A stretch of 64,000 nt of DNA from positions 186,001 to 250,000 of the forward strand of contig NZ_JAZARE010000009.1 of the NCBI RefSeq assembly GCF_036231905.1, in the 5' to 3' direction. The notes under the pieces are model-generated. The model did not search any database and had not been told where the DNA came from. It worked only from the letters and a program-made list of their open reading frames with translations. Of this stretch, positions 44,797 through 55,375 are shown piece after piece. Source of the stretch: CAMLIZ01 sp036231905 (GTDB taxonomy: Bacteria > Pseudomonadota > Gammaproteobacteria > Burkholderiales > Burkholderiaceae_C). The stretch's first letter is position 1, and every line of letters starts with the position of its first letter. A program made the translations under genes and the position numbers.

Positions 44797-46824
44797 ATGC
44801 CCTCGACTTCCCCCCAAGACACCTCCCTGATGGCCAACGCGATCCGCGCCCTGGCCATGGACGCCGTGCAGCAGGCGAATTCCGGGCATCCGGGCGCGCC
44901 CATGGGCATGGCCGAGATCGCCGTGGCGCTGTGGGGGCGGCACCTGAAGCACAACCCGACCAACCCGCAGTGGTTTGACCGCGACCGCTTCGTGCTGAGC
45001 AACGGCCACGGCTCGATGCTGATCTACGCGTTGCTGCACCTGACCGGCTATGACCTGGCGGTGAGCGACCTGCGCCAGTTCCGCCAGATGCACAGCAAGA
45101 CGCCGGGCCACCCGGAAGTGGGCATCACCCCCGGCATCGAAACCACCACCGGCCCGCTCGGCCAGGGTCTCACCAACGCTGTGGGCATGGCGCTGGCCGA
45201 AAAGCTGCTGGCCGCCGAGTTCAACCGGCCCAACCATGCGGTGGTGGACCACCACACCTATGTGTTCATGGGCGACGGCTGCCTGATGGAAGGCATCAGC
45301 CACGAGGCCTGCGCACTGGCCGGCGCCTGGAAGCTGAACAAGCTGATCGCGCTGTACGACGACAACGGCATCTCCATCGACGGCCAGGTCAAGCCCTGGT
45401 ACGTGGACGACGCCGCCAAGCGCTTCGAGGCCTACCAGTGGAACGTGATCGGCCCGGTGGACGGCCATGACGCCGACGCGGTGGACGCGGCCATCGCCAA
45501 GGCCAAGCAGTCGGCCACCAAGCCCACGCTGATCATCTGCAAGACCACCATCGGCAAGGGCTCGCCCAACCGCGGCGGCACCGCCAAGGCGCACGGCGAA
45601 GCGCTGGGCGCCGACGAGATCAAGCTCACGCGCGAGGCGCTCGCCTGGGCGCACGAGCCCTTCGTGATCCCGGAAGCCGCCTACGACGCCTGGGATGCCA
45701 AGGGCGCCGGCCTGTCGGCAGAAAGCGAATGGAGCGGCCGCTTCGACGCCTACAAGGCGGAGTTCCCCGAGCTGGCCGCGGAGTTCCTGCGCCGCATGCG
45801 GGGCGAGCTGCCGGCCAACTTTGCGCAGAGCGCGGTGGATGCCGCGATCGCATCCCACACCAAGGCGGAGACCGTGGCCAGCCGCAAGGCCAGCCAGATC
45901 GCGCTGGAGGCCTTCACCCGCGCGCTGCCGGAGATGCTGGGCGGCTCGGCCGACCTCACCGGCTCCAACCTCACCAACACCTCCTCCACCGCCGCGCTGC
46001 GTTTCGACGACAACGGCGTGCCCAACAACGGCCGCCACATCAACTACGGCGTGCGCGAGTTCGGCATGGCGGCCATCATGAACGGCATCGCGCTGCATGG
46101 TGGCTACATTCCCTACGGCGGCACCTTTCTCACCTTCAGCGACTACAGCCGCAACGCGATCCGCATGGCGGCGCTGATGAAGGCGCGGGTGATCCATGTG
46201 TTCACGCACGACTCCATCGGCCTGGGCGAGGACGGCCCCACCCACCAGAGCGTGGAGCATGCCGCTTCGCTGCGCCTGATCCCCAACCTGGACGTCTGGC
46301 GCCCAGCCGACACGGCGGAAACCACCATCGCCTGGACCATGGCGCTGGGCAACAACACCCGGCCGAGCGCGCTGCTGCTGTCGCGCCAGAACCTGCCCTA
46401 TGCGCCCAAGGCCGGGCTGGACGAGATCAGCAAGGGCGCCTACGTGCTGGCCGAACCGGCCGAGGTGGGCCTGAAGAAAAAGGCCCAGGCGGTGATCGTG
46501 GCCACCGGCTCCGAAGTGCAGCTCGCGCTGCATGCGCAGCAGCTGCTGGCGGCCAAAGGCATTGCGGTGCGCGTGGTGTCCATGCCGTCCACCACGGTGT
46601 TCGACCGCCAGGATGTGCGCTACAAGCGCAGCGTGCTGCCCGACGGCCTGCCGCGGGTGGCGGTGGAAGCGGGTGTCACCGATTTCTGGTGGAAGTACGG
46701 CTGCGCGGCGGTGGTGGGCATCGACACCTATGGCGAGTCGGCCCCGGCCAACGTGCTGTTTAAGCACTTCGGGTTCACGGCGGAGAACGTGGCGGCCACG
46801 GTGCAGAAAGTACTCGGTAAGTAA
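44797..46824 (+). CDS. tkt: transketolase
   Basis: The protein has 675 residues, the usual length. Transketolase moves two-carbon units in the pentose phosphate and Calvin pathways using thiamine diphosphate. Visible are the thiamine-binding GDGCLMEGISHEA followed by ALYDDNGISIDG, the substrate-channel QQANSGHPGAPMGMAE and the pyrimidine-domain motif FTHDSIGLGEDGPTHQ. The ATG at 44797 starts MPSTSPQD. It is followed after 63 bases by gap on the same strand. Confidence 0.97.
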   Translation: MPSTSPQDTSLMANAIRALAMDAVQQANSGHPGAPMGMAEIAVALWGRHLKHNPTNPQWFDRDRFVLSNGHGSMLIYALLHLTGYDLAVSDLRQFRQMHSKTPGHPEVGITPGIETTTGPLGQGLTNAVGMALAEKLLAAEFNRPNHAVVDHHTYVFMGDGCLMEGISHEACALAGAWKLNKLIALYDDNGISIDGQVKPWYVDDAAKRFEAYQWNVIGPVDGHDADAVDAAIAKAKQSATKPTLIICKTTIGKGSPNRGGTAKAHGEALGADEIKLTREALAWAHEPFVIPEAAYDAWDAKGAGLSAESEWSGRFDAYKAEFPELAAEFLRRMRGELPANFAQSAVDAAIASHTKAETVASRKASQIALEAFTRALPEMLGGSADLTGSNLTNTSSTAALRFDDNGVPNNGRHINYGVREFGMAAIMNGIALHGGYIPYGGTFLTFSDYSRNAIRMAALMKARVIHVFTHDSIGLGEDGPTHQSVEHAASLRLIPNLDVWRPADTAETTIAWTMALGNNTRPSALLLSRQNLPYAPKAGLDEISKGAYVLAEPAEVGLKKKAQAVIVATGSEVQLALHAQQLLAAKGIAVRVVSMPSTTVFDRQDVRYKRSVLPDGLPRVAVEAGVTDFWWKYGCAAVVGIDTYGESAPANVLFKHFGFTAENVAATVQKVLGK

Positions 46825-46887
46825 CCGCCAGGCGGCACACTGCCGGCTCGCGGGTTGACGGTTTCATTCATTGCTGGAGAGACAGAC

Positions 46888-47886
<999 letters not shown>

Positions 47887-47907
47887 GCACTTCGCCGGTT
47901 CGCCCGC

Positions 47908-47931
47908 AAGCCGCCTTCGGGCGGCTTTTTT
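47908..47931 (+). terminator. intrinsic terminator after gap
   Basis: AAGCCGCC, loop TTCG, GGCGGCTT followed by a T run (47926-47931). It ends the tkt-gap transcript. Confidence 0.95.
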
Positions 47932-48063
47932 CGTGTGGAACGTCGGCGTCGCGGCCGGTGGCGCCGTTGGTGGGTACGGGCCTTGCCTTGAAGGCACAGG
48001 CTCAGTCCCACCCGAGCGGGCGCCGCTGCGTCCGCGCACTACACCGCACTACACTTTTCCGCC

Positions 48064-48426
48064 ATGCCGCCCACCGCTGCGTTCCGACTCCTCCGCTTCA
48101 TCGGCTGCGCCGTGGCGGCCGCGGGGCTGGCCGCCTGTGCCACCCAGCAGCCGGTGGAATGGCGGCTTCAGGTGCGCACGGTGGCCGACTGGCCCGACCC
48201 GCAAGCGCTGAGCCAGCGCGCCGAGCAGATTGCCGGCGTGCCGGTGAGCCCGGAGGTGGCGGCCATTGCGCCGCACTGGTATGCCATCACGCTGCAGTGC
48301 GAAGATCGGGCCACGTGCAAGCGGGCTTCGATGAAACTCGCGGCACAGCCGGCGCTGTTTGTAGAACTGCGGCGGGATGACACCCGCGCGCTGCCTAAAC
48401 GACCCAACTCCCAGAACTCACAATGA
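48064..48426 (+). CDS. small lipoprotein-like exported protein
   Basis: The protein has 120 residues. The N-terminal hydrophobic stretch FIGCAVAAAGLAACATQ contains a lipobox-like GLAAC, so it is probably a lipoprotein. The rest has the stretch VEWRLQVRTVADWPDPQALSQ and two Cys (LQCEDRATC). I do not recognise a family. It overlaps the subtilase start by four bases (ATGA), so it may serve the same export or folding process, for example as an accessory or pro-region-like partner (inference). Confidence 0.65.
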   Translation: MPPTAAFRLLRFIGCAVAAAGLAACATQQPVEWRLQVRTVADWPDPQALSQRAEQIAGVPVSPEVAAIAPHWYAITLQCEDRATCKRASMKLAAQPALFVELRRDDTRALPKRPNSQNSQ

Positions 48427-50498
48427 CTTCCATGCGATCCGTTGCCCGCTGGGCTCCCGCGCTGGCGTGCGCGCTGATGGTGGCGCTGGCGGGGCCGGCG
48501 CAGGCCGAACGCGCCGGTGCCCGCCCCACGCGCCTGCCGCAGGAGCCGCTGGCCGCACGCGTGATCGTGAAGTTCAAGGCCGAGGACAGCGGCCGCAAGC
48601 AGGTGCTGGCGGCCCGCAGCGCCGCCGAGGTGCTGGCGCGGGATGCAGCCGTGGCGCAGGCCCTGGCACAGCGTGCCCATGCCCTGGGCCAGCGGCATGG
48701 CTTCGCGTTGCGCGCGGCCGCCGCGATCGACGATCGCACCCAGGTGGTCACCGCGGACAGCATCGATTCACAGGCGCTGGCCGCCCGGCTGGCGGCCGAC
48801 CCGGACGTGGAATACGCAGTGGTCGACGGACGCAAGCAGCGCTTCACGGTGCCCAACGATCTGATGTTCGTGCCCACGGCCTCGCTGCCGAACGGACCGG
48901 CGTCGGGCCAGTGGTACCTCAAGGCGCCGGCCGCGGGGTCGCTGAGCAATGGCAACGAGGTGATCTCCTCCATCGATGCGGTGGGCGCGTGGAGCATCAC
49001 CACCGGCCACCGCAGCATCGTGGTGGCCGTGCTGGACACGGGTGTGCGCGGCGACCATCCGGACCTGGCTGGCAAGCTGCTGCCGGGCTACGACATGGTG
49101 ACCGACGTGGCAGTGGCCAACGATGGCAATGGCCGCGATGCGGATCCCTCCGACCCGGGCGACTGGATCACTGCCGCGGACAAGAACACCACCGCGTTCA
49201 AGGACTGTGACATCTCCGACAGCTCCTGGCATGGCACCATGACCGCCGGCCTGGTGGGCGCCGCCACGAACAATGCCACCGGCATGGCCGGCACCGGCTG
49301 GAACGTCAAGGTGCTGCCGGTGCGGGTGCTGGGCAAGTGCTTCGGCTATGACTCGGACATCATCGCCGGCATGCGCTGGGCGGCGGGGCTGCACGTGAAC
49401 GGCGTGCCGGACAACCCGAACAAGGCCAAGGTGATCAACCTGAGCCTCGGCGGTGAGGGCGCCTGCAACAGCGCCTACACCAGCGCCGTCACGGAGATCA
49501 CCGCCGCCGGGGCGGTGATCGTGGCGGCCGCGGGCAACACCACCGGCCATGCTGTCAGCAACCCGGCGAACTGCCCCGGGGTCATCGGCGTGGCGGCGGT
49601 GCGGCACATCGGCACCAAGGTCGGCTTTTCCGACGTGGGCCCCGAGATCACGGTGGCAGCCCCGGGCGGCAACTGCGTGAACTTGAGCGGCACCTGCCTG
49701 TTCCCCATCCTGACCACGTCCAACACCGGCACCAAGGGACCCTCGGCTGCCACCTACACCGACGGCGACAACATCAGCGTGGGCACCAGTTTCTCCGCAC
49801 CGCTGGTGTCCGGGACAGCCGCGCTGATGATGGCGGCCAACCGGTCGCTCACGCCAGCGGCGGTCATCTCCGTCATCAAGTCCACCGCGCGCGCCTTCCC
49901 GCAGACCGGGGCGCCGCCGGACAACGAGACAGGCAATCCGGTGCCGATGTGCCATGCGCCCAATGGCACCGACCAGCTCGAGTGCTACTGCACCACCAGC
50001 ACCTGCGGTGCCGGCCTGCTGGATGCCCGCGCCGCGGTGACTTCCGTAGCGCGACTGGAGGCGTACATCGATGTGAATGCCACCACGGTGGCGCCAGGCG
50101 AGGCGGTCACCTTCAGCAGCACCAGCACGGTGCTGCCTGCCCCACGCACGCTGAAATCGCGCAACTGGAGCCTGGTGGACGGCGGGGGCATCGTGACCAC
50201 GCTGGGCGATACCACTACCGGCGACACAGTCTCCGCCACGCCCAGCGGGGAAGGCACCTTCACCGTTCGGCTGACTCTGGTGGACGACACCGATCGGCAG
50301 TCGACCATGGATCAGACCATCACGGTGCAGGCCGCTGGTACCACACCGCCGCCCACCACGCCCCCGCCTTCAAACGACAGCGGCGGTGGTGGCGCCATGT
50401 CCGCCGTGTGGCTGGCCGCCCTCGCGCTGGCCGTGGCCCTGCTGGCGGCCGCCCGGTGGCAAGCCGCCCGCCTCAGCCGCCCGTCGCGCAGGCGCTGA
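48423..50498 (+). CDS. S8 subtilisin-like serine protease with GlyGly-CTERM anchor
   Basis: The protein has 691 residues. It has a signal peptide (1 to about 28), then an inhibitor-like pro-region with the I9-type feature ARVIVKFKAED. The subtilase domain has D205 in VAVLDTGVRGDHPDLAG, H270 in SSWHGTMTAG and the Ser in GTSFSAPLVSG (about 458). After a linker and a PKD-like beta domain (ATTVAPGEAVTFSSTS) comes a Pro/Thr-rich spacer. The last about 40 residues are SNDSGGGGAMS, a hydrophobic helix and an Arg-rich end, the GlyGly-CTERM architecture cleaved by rhombosortase. Such proteins usually leave by type II secretion. It is coupled to the preceding lipoprotein. Confidence 0.92.
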   Translation: MTSMRSVARWAPALACALMVALAGPAQAERAGARPTRLPQEPLAARVIVKFKAEDSGRKQVLAARSAAEVLARDAAVAQALAQRAHALGQRHGFALRAAAAIDDRTQVVTADSIDSQALAARLAADPDVEYAVVDGRKQRFTVPNDLMFVPTASLPNGPASGQWYLKAPAAGSLSNGNEVISSIDAVGAWSITTGHRSIVVAVLDTGVRGDHPDLAGKLLPGYDMVTDVAVANDGNGRDADPSDPGDWITAADKNTTAFKDCDISDSSWHGTMTAGLVGAATNNATGMAGTGWNVKVLPVRVLGKCFGYDSDIIAGMRWAAGLHVNGVPDNPNKAKVINLSLGGEGACNSAYTSAVTEITAAGAVIVAAAGNTTGHAVSNPANCPGVIGVAAVRHIGTKVGFSDVGPEITVAAPGGNCVNLSGTCLFPILTTSNTGTKGPSAATYTDGDNISVGTSFSAPLVSGTAALMMAANRSLTPAAVISVIKSTARAFPQTGAPPDNETGNPVPMCHAPNGTDQLECYCTTSTCGAGLLDARAAVTSVARLEAYIDVNATTVAPGEAVTFSSTSTVLPAPRTLKSRNWSLVDGGGIVTTLGDTTTGDTVSATPSGEGTFTVRLTLVDDTDRQSTMDQTITVQAAGTTPPPTTPPPSNDSGGGGAMSAVWLAALALAVALLAAARWQAARLSRPSRRR

Positions 50499-51141
50499 AG
50501 CCGTTGCCCAGTGCAGGGGCCTTCAGGCCCAGCAGCTGGGCCTGCAAGGCGGCGTCCGCATCGTTCACCCGCAGCAGGTGCAGCCGCGCCGGCGCGGTGA
50601 GCGTCACGATGCGGGCGGTGCGCACCCCACGCTGGGCCAGCTGGTCCAAGGCGGCATCGGCCGCAGCGCGGTCGCTGAACCGGCCCAGCGCCAGGCCGGG
50701 TTCCAGCTCCGGCGTGCCGCGCAGCTCCTCGTAGGGCACGCGGATGCGCTGCAGCTCGCCTTCCTTCTTCTGCAGCGCCTCGCGGTCGGCAAAGCGGCCC
50801 ATGTAGAGCAGCCAGGCGCCCGGCCGATCGACGGCGGGGGTGTTCCAGCGGCCGGCCGGCAGGCCGGCGGCACGCAGCACCCCTTCGGCAAGCGCCATCT
50901 CGGCGTCGGTGTAGGGGCCGGCCTGCAAGCAGGCTTGCGGGTTGGCCGGTGCACTCGCTGCCGCGCGCGCAGCCTGGGCCGGCAGCAGCTGCACCACCTC
51001 CGGATGCACCTGCCGCTGCAGGCGCTCGGGTTCGCGCTCGCCGTGCCCGCTGCTGCCTGCCAGGCTGTCCAGCCAGCCATGCGACCAGGCGTAGAACACC
51101 AGATTGGCCGCCAGCACCAGCGCCAGCGCCGCCCTCAGCAT
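50473..51141 (-). CDS. SPOR-domain protein
   Basis: The protein has 222 residues from the ATG at 51141, where a hydrophobic helix begins (MLRAALALVLAANLVFYAW); a longer frame from 51204 would overlap birA. After the membrane anchor comes a linker (PEVVQLLPAQAARAAAS). A C-terminal SPOR-like repeat region includes PGAWLLYMGRFADREALQKK and LEPGLALGRFSDRAAADAAL, which could bind denuded peptidoglycan glycans at the septum. Its 3' end overlaps the convergent subtilase by 26 bases. Confidence 0.8.
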   Translation of the reverse strand: MLRAALALVLAANLVFYAWSHGWLDSLAGSSGHGEREPERLQRQVHPEVVQLLPAQAARAAASAPANPQACLQAGPYTDAEMALAEGVLRAAGLPAGRWNTPAVDRPGAWLLYMGRFADREALQKKEGELQRIRVPYEELRGTPELEPGLALGRFSDRAAADAALDQLAQRGVRTARIVTLTAPARLHLLRVNDADAALQAQLLGLKAPALGNGFSACATGG

Positions 51142-51172
51142 GCGCCCTCGCGCACCCGGCGCTCGGCCGGTG

Positions 51173-52120
51173 TCATGCTGGTGTGGCCTCCGGCGGCGGA
51201 TCACCGTGCTGCAGCCGCACGCTCACCTCGCCGCTGGACAGCAGCTGCACGCCGGCGGCGGTGCGCACCCGCAACGCGCCATCGGCCGACACGCCCTCGG
51301 CCACGCCGGCCGGCAGCTCGGCCGCGGTGGTGACCACCGGCTGCCCGGCCAGCAGGTCGCGCGTGCCATACCGGGGCGCGAAGCCGGCAAAGCCCTGGGC
51401 CTCGAACTGCTGCAGCGCGCTGACGAGCGGCCGCGCCAGCCGGTGCAGCACCTCGGGCGCCGTCACGCCGGGGATCAGCTCCTGCAGGCAGGCATAACCG
51501 GAGCTGAGCTCCCGGGTCGGCTGCGGCGTGACGTTCAGGCCCACGCCGATGACCACCATGCGGCGCCGGCCCACGGCGACGGTCTCGATCAGCACGCCGC
51601 CCAGCTTGCGCCCCTGGCCGGGGCCGTCCAGCAGCCACAGGTCGTTGGGCCATTTCAGGCCGATGCGCGGCCTGCCGCCAGCGGGCAGCGGGTCGAGGGC
51701 GTCGGCAATGGCCACGCCCACTGCCAGCGACATGCCGGACCAGTCGCGCGGCTCCAGCGCCACGCCGAGCGAGAAGGTGAGGGAGGCGCCGGAGCTCGAT
51801 TGCCAGAGGCGCCCCATGCGGCCGCGCCCGCGCGACTGGTGCTCGGCCACCAGCAGGCAGGGCTGGGTGTCGTCGGCACGCCGGCCGAACGGCATGGGCG
51901 CCTGCCCGGTAGATGGCGCCTGCTCGGTGACGCCGTCCAGTTCACCCGGGCCGGTGATCGGCGTGTCACGCCGCCCGCCGGAGCGGCGCGCCCGTTCGAG
52001 CAGCTGGGTGTTGGTGGATTCGCAGCGCGCCACCACTTCCACGCTCAGGCCGGGCAGCAGCGGCTCCAGCGCCTGCCAGAGCTGCTCTGCGCCCCAGGGG
52101 AGGTGGCTGGTGTCGGGCAT
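51173..52120 (-). CDS. birA: biotin--[acetyl-CoA carboxylase] ligase (no HTH)
   Basis: The protein has 315 residues. It joins biotin to carrier lysines through biotinyl-AMP. The catalytic core has VARCESTNTQLLE, the biotinyl-adenylate loop QSRGRGRMGR and LKWPNDLWL, plus GRKLGGVLIE. No N-terminal DNA-binding wing is present, so unlike E. coli BirA it is probably only an enzyme (group I). The C-terminal small domain is present (LRVRTAAGVQLLSSGEV). The SPOR gene follows 31 bases downstream on the same strand. Confidence 0.93.
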   Translation of the reverse strand: MPDTSHLPWGAEQLWQALEPLLPGLSVEVVARCESTNTQLLERARRSGGRRDTPITGPGELDGVTEQAPSTGQAPMPFGRRADDTQPCLLVAEHQSRGRGRMGRLWQSSSGASLTFSLGVALEPRDWSGMSLAVGVAIADALDPLPAGGRPRIGLKWPNDLWLLDGPGQGRKLGGVLIETVAVGRRRMVVIGVGLNVTPQPTRELSSGYACLQELIPGVTAPEVLHRLARPLVSALQQFEAQGFAGFAPRYGTRDLLAGQPVVTTAAELPAGVAEGVSADGALRVRTAAGVQLLSSGEVSVRLQHGDPPPEATPA

Positions 52121-52135
52121 GGTGGAAAAGGAGGG

Positions 52136-52699
52136 TCAGCGTTTTTTTGCCAGCATGGTGCCGCGACAGGCGTCGGCGCCGCAATGGCAGGCGAACTGCT
52201 TCTTCAGCTTGGGCGTGTAGCGCTCGTCGATGATGAGGCCGTAGTCGTAGAACAGTTCCTCGCCGGGCGCCACGGGCTTGATCGCCTTGACGAAGACCCG
52301 CCCTTCGACCTCGTCGGCCTCGCAGTTGGGGTCGCAGGCGTGGTTGATCCACCGTGCCGCGTTGCCGTTGACCTTGCCGTCGATGACATGCTCGTCGTCG
52401 ATGTGGAAGAAGAAGGTATGGTTGGGGTCGGACGGATCATGCGGATGGCGGCGCAGCGCCTCCTTCCAGCTGATGATCTCGCCCTTGTATTCGATGATGG
52501 TCTCGCCCGGCTCGAAGGGCCGCAGCGCGAACACCCCCTTGCCGTGGATGCCGCTCTTGCGCACCTGGATGCGGCGCCCGGCGGGTGCGGCTTCCGCCTT
52601 GGCGTGCGTCTTGCCGTTGGCTCGCGCATTTTTCGCCTGGTCTGTGGTCTTGGAGGGGGCAGCTTGCGCGTTCGACTTCATTCGGTACATTGAATTCAT
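52136..52699 (-). CDS. SET-domain lysine methyltransferase-like protein
   Basis: The protein has up to 187 residues. The SET core is visible: GIHGKGVFALRPFEPGETIIEYKGE, the substrate/AdoMet motif ARWINHACDPNCE, then GEELFYDYGL and a post-SET Cys cluster (FACHCGADACRG). The basic N-terminus (up to about residue 45) has no motif. The start is uncertain: ATGs at 52699, 52690 and 52681 lack a ribosome site. Bacterial SET proteins are less common than in eukaryotes and the methylated target here is unknown. It is divergent from topB. Confidence 0.88.
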   Translation of the reverse strand: MNSMYRMKSNAQAAPSKTTDQAKNARANGKTHAKAEAAPAGRRIQVRKSGIHGKGVFALRPFEPGETIIEYKGEIISWKEALRRHPHDPSDPNHTFFFHIDDEHVIDGKVNGNAARWINHACDPNCEADEVEGRVFVKAIKPVAPGEELFYDYGLIIDERYTPKLKKQFACHCGADACRGTMLAKKR

Positions 52700-52770
52700 G
52701 GGTGCGCGCGCGTGTATGTGCGTGCGCGCGAGAACGGGCCATTGTAGGCCGCCACATAGTCGAAGACACG

Positions 52771-55323
52771 ATGACCAAGTCCCTGATCATTGCGGAGAAG
52801 CCGAGCGTCGCGCAGGACATCGTGCGCGCGCTCACGCCCACCGCCGGCAAGTTCGAGAAACACGCGGAGTACTTCGAGAACGAGCGCTACGTCGTCACCT
52901 CGGCGGTCGGCCACCTGGTGGAGATCAAGGCGCCGGAGGAGTTCGACGTCAAGCGCGGCAAGTGGAGCTTTGCCCACTTGCCGGTGATTCCGCCGCACTT
53001 CGACCTGGCGCCGATCGACAAGGCCAAGACCCGGCTCAACGCCGTGGTCAAGCTGGTCAAGCGCAAGGACATCAGCGAGCTGATCAACGCCTGCGACGCG
53101 GGCCGCGAGGGCGAGCTGATCTTCCGGCTGATCGTGCAGTACGCCGGCATCGACAAGAAGGCGCCCAAGCCGGTGCGCCGGCTGTGGCTGCAGAGCATGA
53201 CGCCGCAGGCCATCCGCGATGGCTTCGAGAAGCTGCGCGCCGACGAGCAGATGCGCGGCCTGGCCGACGCGGCACGCAGCCGCTCGGAGGCCGACTGGCT
53301 GGTGGGCATCAACGGCACCCGCGCGATGACCGCGTTCAATTCGCGCGACGGCGGTTTCTTCCTCACCACCGTGGGCCGGGTGCAGACGCCCACGCTGTCC
53401 ATCGTGGTGGAGCGCGAGGAAAAGATCCGCAAGCACGTGGCGCGCGACTACTGGGAGGTGCGCGCCACATTCGGCGTGGCCGCGGGCAGCTACGACGGCA
53501 AGTGGTTCGATCCCAAGTACAAGAAGGATGAGAACGATGCCGACAAGCGCGCCGACCGCATCTGGGTCGAGCGCGACGCGAAGGCGATCGCCGACGCGGT
53601 GCGTGGCAAGGTGGGTACCGTCAGCGAGGAGGCCAAGCCCAGCTCGCAGTCCAGCCCGCTGCTCTATGACCTGACCAGCCTGCAGCGCGAGGCCAACGGC
53701 CGCTTCGGCTTCTCGGCCAAGACCACGCTGTCGCTGGCGCAGGCGCTGTACGAAAAGCACAAGGTGCTCACCTACCCGCGTACCGATTCGCGCGCCCTGC
53801 CCGAGGACTACCTCGCCGTGGTGAAGGACACGGTGAAGATGATCTCCACCGAGGACCTGCCCGGCCCGCTGCGCGAGCTGGCCCAGCATGCGAAGAAGGC
53901 GCTGAAGGAGGGCTACATCAAGCCCTCCAAGCGCGTGTTCGACAACGCCAAGGTGTCGGACCACTTCGCCATCATCCCGACCATGCAGGCGCCCAAGGCC
54001 CTCACCGAGGCTGAGGCGAAGCTCTACGACATGGTGGTCAAGCGCTTCCTCGCGGTGTTCTTCCCGCCGGCCGAGTACATGGTCACCACCCGCATCACGC
54101 AGATCGAAGGCCACCACTTCCAGACCAACGGCAAGGTGCTGGTCAACCCCGGCTGGCTGGCGGTGTATGGCAAGGAAGCGCAAGACGAGGACGCCACGCT
54201 GGTGGCGGTGACGCCGAGCGAAAAGGCGACCAACGAGGAAGTGAATGCGGTGGCGCTGCGCACCAAGCCGCCCGCACGCTACACCGAAGCCACGCTGCTC
54301 TCCGCGATGGAAGGTGCCGGCAAGCTGATCGACGACGACGAGCTGCGCGAGGCCATGCAAGAAAAAGGCTTGGGCACGCCAGCCACCCGCGCGCAGACCA
54401 TCGAAGGCCTGATCAATGAGAAGTACCTGGTGCGCGAGGGCCGCGAGCTGATCCCGACCGCCAAGGCCTTCCAGCTGATGACCCTGCTGCGCGGCCTGGG
54501 CGTGGAGGACCTCACCAAGCCCGAGCTCACCGGCAATTGGGAATACCAGCTGGCCCAGATGGAGCATGGCCGCCTTCAGCGCGAGCAGTTCATGACCGGC
54601 ATTGCCGAGATGGCCGAGCGCATCGTCAAGAAGGCCAAGGAGTACGACCGCGACACCATCCCGGGCGACTATGCGACCTTGAAGACACCGTGCCCCAACT
54701 GCGGCGGCACGGTGAAGGAGAACTACCGCCGGTTCACCTGTGAGAAGTGCGAGTTCTCGATCAGCAAGATCCCCGGGGGCCGCGCCTTCGAGATCCACGA
54801 GGTGGAGACCTTCCTGGCGACCAAGAAGATCGGCCCGCTGGAAGGCTTCCGCTCCAAGGCGGGCTGGCCTTTCACCGCGGAGATGAAGCTCGCCTATGAC
54901 GACGAGATCAAGAACTGGAAGCTGGAGTTCGACTTCGGCGAGGACACCAAGAACGGTGAGCAGTCCGGCGAACCGGTGGACTTCTCGGCGCACGAGTCCT
55001 TGGGCCATTGCCCCAAGTGCAAGGGCCGGGTGTTCGAGCACGGCAGCAACTACGTGTGCGAACACGCCGTGGGCGCGCACATCACCTGCGACTTCAAGAG
55101 CGGCAAGATCATCCTGCAGCAGCCGGTGGCACGCGAGCAGATGAGCAAGCTGCTGGCCACCGGCAAGACCGACCTGCTGGAGAACTTTGTCTCCAACAAG
55201 ACCCGGCGCAAGTTCAAGGCCCGCCTGGCCTACGACGCCAAGGAAGGCAAGGTGAGCTTCGAGTTCGAGCCACGGGCGGCGAAGGCGCCGGCCAAGAAAG
55301 CGGCCGCCAAGAAGGCGGCCTGA
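52771..55323 (+). CDS. topB: DNA topoisomerase III
   Basis: The protein has 850 residues from the ATG at 52771; the open frame extends upstream without similarity. TOPRIM domain: MTKSLIIAEKPSVAQDIV and NACDAGREGELIF. The active-site Tyr is in LTYPRTDSRALPEDY. The C-terminal part carries zinc ribbons (CPNCGGTVKEN...CEKCEF and CPKCKGRVFEHGSNYVCE) and a Lys/Ala tail. It relaxes and decatenates DNA as a type IA enzyme. The tail ends AKKAAAKKAA, a low-complexity basic extension. Confidence 0.96.
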   Translation: MTKSLIIAEKPSVAQDIVRALTPTAGKFEKHAEYFENERYVVTSAVGHLVEIKAPEEFDVKRGKWSFAHLPVIPPHFDLAPIDKAKTRLNAVVKLVKRKDISELINACDAGREGELIFRLIVQYAGIDKKAPKPVRRLWLQSMTPQAIRDGFEKLRADEQMRGLADAARSRSEADWLVGINGTRAMTAFNSRDGGFFLTTVGRVQTPTLSIVVEREEKIRKHVARDYWEVRATFGVAAGSYDGKWFDPKYKKDENDADKRADRIWVERDAKAIADAVRGKVGTVSEEAKPSSQSSPLLYDLTSLQREANGRFGFSAKTTLSLAQALYEKHKVLTYPRTDSRALPEDYLAVVKDTVKMISTEDLPGPLRELAQHAKKALKEGYIKPSKRVFDNAKVSDHFAIIPTMQAPKALTEAEAKLYDMVVKRFLAVFFPPAEYMVTTRITQIEGHHFQTNGKVLVNPGWLAVYGKEAQDEDATLVAVTPSEKATNEEVNAVALRTKPPARYTEATLLSAMEGAGKLIDDDELREAMQEKGLGTPATRAQTIEGLINEKYLVREGRELIPTAKAFQLMTLLRGLGVEDLTKPELTGNWEYQLAQMEHGRLQREQFMTGIAEMAERIVKKAKEYDRDTIPGDYATLKTPCPNCGGTVKENYRRFTCEKCEFSISKIPGGRAFEIHEVETFLATKKIGPLEGFRSKAGWPFTAEMKLAYDDEIKNWKLEFDFGEDTKNGEQSGEPVDFSAHESLGHCPKCKGRVFEHGSNYVCEHAVGAHITCDFKSGKIILQQPVAREQMSKLLATGKTDLLENFVSNKTRRKFKARLAYDAKEGKVSFEFEPRAAKAPAKKAAAKKAA

Positions 55324-55375
55324 CCCACGTGGGTGCCGCCTGGACGGGAGCGGCACCGGCGCCCTGCGTGTACCG

